A DNA stretch of 64,000 nt from Morinoia aosen (lineage: Eukaryota > Arthropoda > Malacostraca > Amphipoda > Talitridae). The stretch spans positions 45,848,102-45,912,101 of the forward strand of contig CM059563.1 in NCBI GenBank assembly GCA_030386875.1, written 5' to 3'. Under the pieces are notes generated by a model, which ran no database searches, was not told where the DNA came from, and saw nothing but the letters and a program-made list of their open reading frames with translations. Of the stretch, positions 56,831 to 64,000 are shown piece by piece (position 1 is the first letter of the stretch; every line of letters begins with the position of its first letter). The position numbers and the translations under genes were made by a program.

Positions 56831-57921
56831 TGTGAGTCTAAAAGCCGTTACCTGGTTAGTGATTTTATAAATTTAAATTTTGAGGACTGCTGAGTAATCC
56901 AATTGACGCTGTTGATTGCATTACGATTACGTCAATCAACTGATTACATTACGATTACGTTAAAGTTTAATTTTGCGTTAACAATATACGTCAATTGACT
57001 CAACAAACTGGTCACCGATTGCATCATTTCAGACGTCGTTAGCTCGTACCTGATAGCGTCAATGTACAAATGTTAAAGTCTCTAAGCAAGTTTATTTACT
57101 CGTTATTTTAAGATAACTATCTAGTGTTATGCGGTAAGTTTTGCCAATACACACGTAATTAACATCTCGCCTCACCATCCAAATCCAATATCAGTGAAAA
57201 TATGAAGCTTGCCGACAGCTGAACCACTTACATCGATAAAATGAGAACGCGCAAACGCGACCACTTTCATTCTTGGGGAAACAAAGCTTTGGAAGCAATG
57301 AGTAAGAATTGTTTTCTTTTGAATTAGCGCCTTACCCGCGTAATTGCAAATAAACGTGCTGCAATACGATATTTAGAAGACACTGAAATGTTCCCAGTTT
57401 TTGGCGAGGGAATTCGGACTGAGAGTCGAAAGCTTTTCTTTGAAACAATCGCGAATGCTTATCTGAATTTTCTTTCATTTTCACTGAGATAATAAACGAA
57501 AAAGCATTCAAACAGATCACCAGGTTATAGCATTTAAAGTCATCTTGAACCCACGCTGTCTTGAGAAGCTTCAGAAATTTTTACATTTGAGGCTTTCCAC
57601 AAAAAAAATGTCACCGTATGATGCTCAAAATTTACCATTTTTATAGTGACGTAATGAGAAACGAGCGAGAAGCTAATGAATGCTTCATTTCATGTTACGA
57701 GTCTGAGCAATTACGCGTGGGCAACAGCCTTGAGTTCACTGGACATCTGTCCTGTAACCTAGAAAGTGAAGCAGAGTTTGAAGCTTTTTTGAACGACGGC
57801 AACTTCCTAAGGAGAGAAGTTGAGTTTCTAGAGATCGACGGAAGCAAGAGCCGGACTTGGGTGATCTAAAGCAGCGCCTAAGTTTCCAGCCAAATGCACC
57901 TGCATCGCCGCAATTGGAGAT
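56831..57921. other. No gene recognised
   Basis: Contains direct repeats of ATTACGATTACGT at 56921-56980 and an unrecognised 83-codon plus frame at 57618-57869. Confidence 0.45.
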
Positions 57922-57933
57922 AACTTTAGCGAA

Positions 57934-58291
57934 TATTAGATTAGATATTAGTTTAAGCTTCTCTAACCGCAAAAGTATTTTCGAAAGAGAGAAAGGAGGA
58001 CTGCGCCATTTATGTATGAACTTAAGAAAACGCGGAACCTATGCACAAAGTGCATAGAAACAGTAGGTAAAGAAATAAATTCATGAAACAAGATAAAAGT
58101 TGAAGAAGAAATCATAGGTGCTGAAAAACAGAACAGCAGTGAACCGTAAAAAGATTGTCCGTACCAAAAAAAAAAACATTTCTTTTTTAACAAAATGAAG
58201 GCCTACTTAACTTTTAGTTCGGGACCTCACATATTCACCCTGGGAGCGTTAGTTCCAACAGAAACATCAGTTGCATCTCTTTGATGGAATG
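57934..58291 (-). mobile_element. SINE-A copy
   Basis: From TATTAGATTAGATATTAG to the decayed head near CTCTTTGATGGAATG. Flanks AACTTTAGCGAA (57922-57933) and AATTTAGCAAAA (58292-58303) look like a decayed target duplication. It contains TATGCACAAAGTGCATAG and GAACAGCAGTGAACCG. Confidence 0.85.
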
Positions 58292-58303
58292 AATTTAGCA
58301 AAA

Positions 58304-58765
58304 CGCTTAACGGAGCCAACAAAGCAAGAGAATATATAGCAGTAAAGCTATTTTTTTTCACAGTTAACAGAATAATACAAGTCTTCATATTTATGACTGG
58401 TTTCTATCGGATGCTGTAGTGTACCAAAAATCCTACTGAAGCATATTATAGGGAAATTCGAATTCGCTAAAAAAATTAAGGGAAACATTTGTGTGTTTTT
58501 TCACTTGCAAATAAAACTACAGCTGGCAATGCCTCACTCTATTATGAATGTAATGCACAAATTATTCTATGAAGCGCAGGATTTATCAATAGTTTTTTCT
58601 TAAAAATTTTCACCCTCAACTCATCGTCATAATTTAGTGTCAGCGAACTACGAGGCGCCTTACGAGTAGGTACCCACACCATTTGTATTAAATATAAGTC
58701 GGTAACATTTTTAATCCTTTGCCTGTGATTCGACCCCTTGGTGGTCACAGTAGATTTGTGAAGTG
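58304..58765. other. No gene recognised
   Basis: AT-rich. An 86-codon minus frame at 58542-58802 overlaps the start of repeat B and is not recognised. Confidence 0.45.
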
Positions 58766-58990
58766 CTGCTGACCGACCAGCAGTCACAAACTCAATTTTC
58801 ATAAATGTTTAATGACCACTATATAAAGGCACGATCTATTTAATGTTCGTTGCTTCCAAAATTGATCTTTAAAATGAACTCTAATCTGAGTTGAATAATG
58901 AACTTCAGTTTAACAGAAAATAAACTGATAAATTAATATAATAAAACCTAATTTGAACGCACCTTGTCCCAGTCCTAGTTGGGTGCAAAG
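58766..58990 (+). repeat. Dispersed repeat B, copy 2
   Basis: Counterpart of 3838-4070 in the same orientation. It has an extra AT-rich segment near 58918-58950 before the CCCAGTCCTAGT block. Confidence 0.55.
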
Positions 58991-59308
58991 CTCAAAAGAG
59001 CGTTAACACTCTATTTAACCCTTTAAAAAATCGTTGCGGTGGGCGGGGAAGGATCTGACATTTAGCACCTCATTTGCGTGGCTGGTAGCGCCGGTTCTGC
59101 GCAGCGGCTGCCTAAAAATGTCCAAGTAACCGCAGTAGCACAGTGTGACGCGAATGTTCTGTGAGAAGCCGCCTAATTCTGGGCAACCACATGGCAGCCC
59201 CGGCCGCTTCCTAAGACGCTGTGGCGACTAGTCCTATAGTGCGAGTGAACCTCACCCTGCACGGGCTTTGCTGCGCTGATTTGCGCAGATCCAGGATGTG
59301 AATCATAG

Positions 59309-59625
59309 ATGAAATCATAATTTAAGCCTCCTTAATCGCTAAAAACAAGCGTGCCGAAGAGAGGAAGAAGAAGGGAACCATTTAGTATGAAGATTAGGTA
59401 ACGCAGAATCTATGCAGAACTGCTACATGGAAGAAGAGCTCCTTTCAATCCAGAAACAGTAAGTTGAGAAGGAAGTGTATGAAACAAGATAAAAGTTGAA
59501 GAAGAAAGTAGTAGGTGCTGAAAAACAGGACACCATTAAATCGAAAAATGGTGGCCCGTTTCAACAAAAAACATTTTATTTCAACAAAAAAAAGGCCTCC
59601 CAAACTCTCAGCCTGGGCCTCAAGG
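59309..59625 (-). mobile_element. SINE-A copy, 5'-truncated
   Basis: Lacks the CCCCTCAGGGG head and stops at the GGGCCTGAGCT-equivalent block. The duplication TGTGAATCATAG (59297-59308) against TGTGAATCATGG (59626-59637) brackets the truncated element. The 5' part was therefore missing at insertion, as expected for incomplete reverse transcription. It carries an extra CTGCTACATGGAAGAAGAGC segment. Confidence 0.9.
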
Positions 59626-60082
59626 TGTGAATCATGGTTATGTCTCGGGAATATATTCACATGAATACGAGCGCTTCTGCGGACAAAATGTTGTTGCACG
59701 ATTCCAAATAAATACGGTATAAATTACAAGCGAATAAAGAAAAAATTTTAAGTCTATTATCAACGAAAACTCAGTCGCAAGTACACTTGACCTGATTAAT
59801 ATTTTTCACTAGAAAAAGCATGGTACTCTTCGAGTACAAGACATGGGTTAGATTCGTACAAATTTTTCTCAGCATTTTTATCCAGCAACGTGTCTATTGG
59901 TAGAACTGAAACTCTTGTTATACACCTAAAGTCATACGAATCATAGAACGAAACTAGCCATCGTGGAGTTAATCAATAAAAAACTTCAATTATTTTTTTT
60001 CAAGCCCCTTCACCATAAAAAGTATACTAATCAGTTTTTTTATATACGGGGCCCGAAAGATCTTTAATTACTTTTGATACAA

Positions 60083-60442
60083 GATTAGATTATAAGTTAG
60101 TTTAAGCCTCCCTAACCGCTGCAAAAATAGAGCGTATCGAAGAGAGGAAGGAGGAAGGCCCCATTTAGTATGGAGATAAGAAAATGAGGAATCTATGCAG
60201 AAAGGGCATATAAACAGTAAGATGGGAAAGAAGTTCATGAAATAAGATAAAAGTTGAAGAAGACAGTCAGAGGTGCTGAAAAACAGGACAGTAGTGAACC
60301 GAAAAAAGGTGGTCCTTAACATAACAAAAAACATTTTATTTCAACAAAAAGAAGGCCTACCTAACTCTCAGCTCGGGCCCTCACATTTTTCCCCTGGGAG
60401 CGCTAATTCCCATAGATACAATAGTTGTATCCCCCTGAGGGG
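60083..60442 (-). mobile_element. SINE-A copy, full length
   Basis: A 360-bp member with a perfect 14-bp duplication, TACTTTTGATACAA, at 60069-60082 and 60443-60456. It is nearly collinear with the copy at 18137, sharing the AAAATAGAGCGTATCGAAG and AAAATGAGGAATCTATGC blocks, so the two may be sister insertions of one recent subfamily. Confidence 0.95.
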
Positions 60443-60456
60443 TACTTTTGATACAA

Positions 60457-61479
60457 TGAACGGATTCTTCTGTAGTTTTGTTTTCAAAAATTCGTTCTTT
60501 TATCAAAAGTTATTAAGGATTTTTTCGGGTCCCGTATTAAAAAAACACACCCTTTTTAGCACTGATTCACACATAAAAACAATTATATTTAGGTAGCAAT
60601 CTTTTCCGACAGTTCAAGAATATTTTCACAGCCCAAGAGAAAATATCCGAAGACATTTTCTCTAACAACTGTAAATCTACAGTAGAGATATATGGAAGTT
60701 TTGCCTTATCGTTCTTGCAAAATTTCTTCATCCAATAATGGCGATTCAGATCCGTAAGGCGAGATTGAGAATCGCTGCAACTCTTGTTTCACTTCATCTC
60801 TAACCAAGGCAGTGTCAGAAAAAATAAAGAACAAGAATTTCCCGCCATTGCTTTTAATTTTCTTTATATTCTAATGCCTCCTCAAAAAAAAAAAAATCAG
60901 GAGAACAAACGTATAGGAAAACAAATTCAGAACAAACGTATACAAGGTTATCATTTCTGGACCGCGCTATGCGTCACAAGTCATTCGAACAGAAAAGTGT
61001 GTTTAAACTCCGTATTTTTCAGCCGCCGTCACTCTCAAGAGAAGAGCCTACGCACGACCTCGTTATCTGCTCGTTCCAACGCTCACAGCAGCGGAAAGAA
61101 GTTGGTCTTAAAATGCGCTTCGGTTTGGGAAATGACGTACGACATTTTGCCCTAGAGCTGAAAAATATTCAATCCAGGGAAGTATTTTCCTCAAAAATAT
61201 TTGGTGCAATTTTGTCATGAAATAACAACTTAAAGTCGAACATGACAAAAAATATAATATTTTCTCGACTCGCCGGATATGTAAAAGAGCTTTGCATCTT
61301 GGGTCGCGAACAAAGAAAGCAGTTCGTCATGCATGCGTCGTTGCGTCATTCACGAAGTACGCCTCAGAATGATGTCCCTCTACACTGTAGCCCTGATACG
61401 CTCTCATGTGTGAACACCTCATGACAGACTTGCCTGCACTCCGTAACCATAACACGCATCAACAAGCCGCTCAGAGCCC
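60457..61479. other. No gene recognised
   Basis: Frames of 83-123 codons at 60784-61220 overlap one another and resemble nothing known to me. Confidence 0.45.
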
Positions 61480-61674
61480 ATGTCCTATAGCGTCTTCATC
61501 TCCTTTATTTTCCTGCTTCTGACATGCTTGCACTCTTGTGAACAAAGCACTGCGGATCCTCGTCTTTACCATGCATGTGATGAGCCAAGCGAAGTGACAA
61601 AGTGCTGCACGCTCTGGGCACCATTTTCTTCTCCCGGCGAGATGACTGAATGCGAAAAATTTTCAGCGTTATGA
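61480..61674 (+). CDS. Possible small secreted cysteine-containing peptide
   Basis: A 64-codon frame with an ATG start. Residues 1-25 look like a signal peptide: a short polar start, a hydrophobic core SVFISFIFLLLTCL, and a possible cleavage after QSTA. The predicted mature part of about 39 residues has four cysteines, including a CC pair (HAC, KCC, TEC). I recognise no family. There is no visible promoter, intron or poly(A) signal to support it. A chance frame of this length is common in 64 kb, so support rests only on the signal-peptide shape. Confidence 0.2.
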   Translation: MSYSVFISFIFLLLTCLHSCEQSTADPRLYHACDEPSEVTKCCTLWAPFSSPGEMTECEKFSAL

Positions 61675-63254
61675 AGCATGCAACTACCGCCAGCAAAACG
61701 GTAGAGGGGCGTGTTCTAGGGCGATCGCTGTTATAGCGCCAGACTATCATTATAGTGGATGTGACAGTAAAGTTACAATATTCAGATGAGGAAGTTTAAT
61801 ATTAGGGGAATCGTTTCACTTAACTTCACTTGAGGATATATTTTTACTGACGTAGAACTATCCCAGCTATGAAATTACTGTGCATGATAATTTAGTTCTT
61901 GATCTTGAGTACTTGAGTAGTAAAAGTCGAACACTAAAAATTTAACAATTCCTTCGCGGTATATTGAAGGGTTTATTCAAGCCATAATTATTTGATAGGA
62001 ATCAAATCAAACATGATACTACCCCCAGATTACCCGAGAATAAGTGAAAACGCTTTCGTGTCGTATCAAATTGTGCACTGTAGAGCCCTAACAACCGAAT
62101 GAATCATCATAGCTTATTTTGCCTAAAAAAAGAGCAATGATTATTAGCACCGGCGAATAAGAAAGAGAAGTAAACTCATTGATTAGATGGTAATTCCAAG
62201 TTGATAAAGCTCCGATATCGTAATACTTAGCTGCCCGCAGGCTGATCAGCAACTTATGAGCTTTATGCTGGCCCTATTTTAACCTATTGGCTACCGAAAT
62301 TTATTTAATGACAAGTATTTTAATACGCAGTATAAACTGAATAAACCGAAGCTCGTAAATACTATTCATGGTCACTATTTTGATACGCAGTGTAAATGAG
62401 GTAAACCGAGGATTGTAGACCAGATTTAATGACCACCCTTCTAATGCACAATATAAGCTGGATGAACAGAAATTCATGGTTTGGAATTTGCCACTTACTG
62501 TGTGTACGCGTATCATCGGAGTAGAGTGTTGCGTCTTAAAAACGCGAAAGTCAGATTTACATTTATATTTTAAACTTTTTTCCTAGTCACCTTTCAACTT
62601 GTGAAGAAAATTCCTCACTTAAAATTAGTACATAAATCCTACGCTAGCACTAGAGCAAATTGGTATTTCACTGTTTCTGGAGGCGGCAAATCGCTATATT
62701 TACTTTATATTCACACTCTTCCTCCGCATGACAGAGCGGACTGGACGACCTGATTAAAAAATAATTCGAAAAAGCATAAGATTTATTCAACATATAATAA
62801 TCACAAGAAATCTTGCATGATTTAATAATTTTATTGATAAAAATTAAAACTGAGAAAATACAGAAGTCGTAATACCTGATACATATGGATGTATAATTTA
62901 GCACAAAAATCACTTCACGTTTTCGCAGGATTTCATGTGAAAAATTATTGAAAATACTGTATCCCAAAGAGTTGCTAAAAGGGAAGAAATTTATTAATAT
63001 TTACTAGAACATTATTTAGTTCAAATTTCTTCTACTATCATAAAGGCGCAATTCGAACACTCTACTGAGTCTCTTGTATTACACTTCACAGAATGACACG
63101 TGAAACGTTACGACTTTCTCCGATAGTATTGTATTTCAGTTCTCGAAAACAATTTGGAAACTTAAAAAAAAAAGATTTTGTGCGTATTCTTGAAAAATTT
63201 GGAGTCAAATTCGGCGATCGTGAAGGCAAAAAAAAATTATCATAATGGAAACTT
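61675..63254. other. No gene recognised
   Basis: Weak repetition of a TAATACGCAGTATAAACTGA-like phrase at about 62320-62480 (three loose units). A minus frame of 99 codons at 62668-62967 is not recognised. AT-rich. Confidence 0.45.
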
Positions 63255-63267
63255 AGTCAACATAGAA

Positions 63268-63615
63268 AATTCGATTAAATAGATTAGCCTCCCTAACAGC
63301 AACAATGGCGTTCCAAAAAGAGGAAGAAAGAATGCACCATTTAGTACGGAGATAAGGGAGTGCAGAATGTACACACAAGGTGAATAGAAATAGCAAGTTG
63401 AGAAAGAAGTTCATGAAATGAGATAAAGTTGAAGAAGAAAGTAGGAGTGCCTTAAAAACAGGACAGCAGTGAACCGAAAAAAAAGGTCTAAATCAAAACG
63501 TAAAGAAAATATTTTAACAAGATGTAAGCCCACCAAATTCTCAGCTAGAGACCTCACATTTTCCCCGTGGGAGAGCTAATTCATATTGATACAATAGCTG
63601 TATCCCCCTGAGAGG
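63268..63615 (-). mobile_element. SINE-A copy
   Basis: From AGATTAGCCTCCCTAAC to TATCCCCCTGAGAGG. Flanked by AGTCAACATAGAA (63255-63267) and AGTCAACCTAGAA (63616-63628), a 13-bp duplication with one mismatch. Confidence 0.92.
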
Positions 63616-63628
63616 AGTCAACCTAGAA

Positions 63629-64000
63629 CAGCTATCCTCGCCGTTCCATTTGTTGCATGAGGCGTGGGCTCATATTGCTGGATTCACATTCGTATCGTAA
63701 ATGCAATTTAAAACCTAACAGGTATCATATTCGATTTACACTAGACCAGAAACTCAAATCCCGCATAGTTTGCGCATTATATATGTACAAATTGGTTAAA
63801 TGACTTGGGACCCATACTATCATTATTGTTTGAGATAGAAGCGATAATGTGAAAATTATGTTTTTCTACTAAGCCATCCAACATAATAAAGTTTTATACT
63901 CAGAAAGGATGCCAACACACATTTCTAATGAGCTCAAGGTTGTAATAAGGTGTTTAGTTAATATAGCTTTATGGCCTCGCAAATTTGAAGCTAATGCGAA
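63629..64000. other. No gene recognised
   Basis: AT-rich window end with no array, mobile-element copy or meaningful frame. Confidence 0.5.

Noticed and set aside
8275-60334. Recurring minus-strand frames of 66-88 codons (for example at 8868, 10362, 19582 and 60068) with a shared F-F-R-F-T-x-V-L-F-F-S-T core
   Set aside because: They fall in the same place of SINE-A copies and come from its T-rich sense strand. Start, end and length differ between copies and nothing indicates translation.
1-64000. tRNA and rRNA genes
   Set aside because: Read for B-box phrases such as GGTTCGAATCC with a partner A box and cloverleaf. No candidate folded convincingly by eye.

Overview
The window is AT-rich animal nuclear DNA, most likely from an arthropod with a large, repeat-filled genome. 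The evidence is spliceosomal introns with GTAAGT-type donors, a CR1/L2-like LINE, a SINE family with long target-site duplications, a CACTA (EnSpm)-type transposase of the kind common in invertebrates, a hAT MITE and many minisatellites. I see no rRNA, tRNA, CRISPR array or recognisable conserved host gene. The species cannot be fixed from the sequence.

The only convincing protein-coding region is 28.8-37.7 kb on the plus strand. It holds two genes of one EnSpm-like element. The first is a 696-codon Transposase_21-type transposase (28850-30940) with one internal TAA. The second starts 4 bp later and is a seven-exon gene (30945-37679). I assembled it from splice sites and reading phases. It encodes about 412 aa with an N-terminal W-P domain, a coiled coil, a DUF4806-like domain and a cysteine-containing tail with an internal duplication. 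Six introns keep phase. The only lesion seen is a one-base frame change in the first exon. Three SINE copies and a minisatellite lie in its introns.

The rest is repeats. From 0 to 10 kb lie a 21-bp minisatellite (also a 448-codon open frame), an inverted-repeat cluster, a CCATT microsatellite, 17-bp and 70-bp tandem arrays, the first SINE copies and a decayed 15-bp array. From 10 to 28 kb lie four more SINE copies (10.3, 14.8, 18.1 and 19.6 kb), a TATA/CCAAT promoter-like block on the minus strand near 14.2 kb, a hairpin-rich 34/68-bp array at 23.5 kb and a foldback at 27 kb. From 38 to 50 kb lie SINEs, an 87-bp array, a 12/13-bp G-rich array and a near-perfect palindrome of about 430 bp whose arms carry hammerhead-ribozyme-like cores. 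From 50 to 64 kb lie a further hammerhead-like core, a hAT MITE with a perfect 8-bp duplication, a 5'-truncated CR1/L2-like LINE on the minus strand and four more SINEs.

The SINE, called SINE-A here, is the main dispersed family. It is about 350-375 bp and starts with a CCCCTCAGGGGGATAC head. It ends in a short TAATC- or AAT-type tail. Several copies have 11-18 bp flanking duplications that can be read directly. I do not recognise it as a named family.
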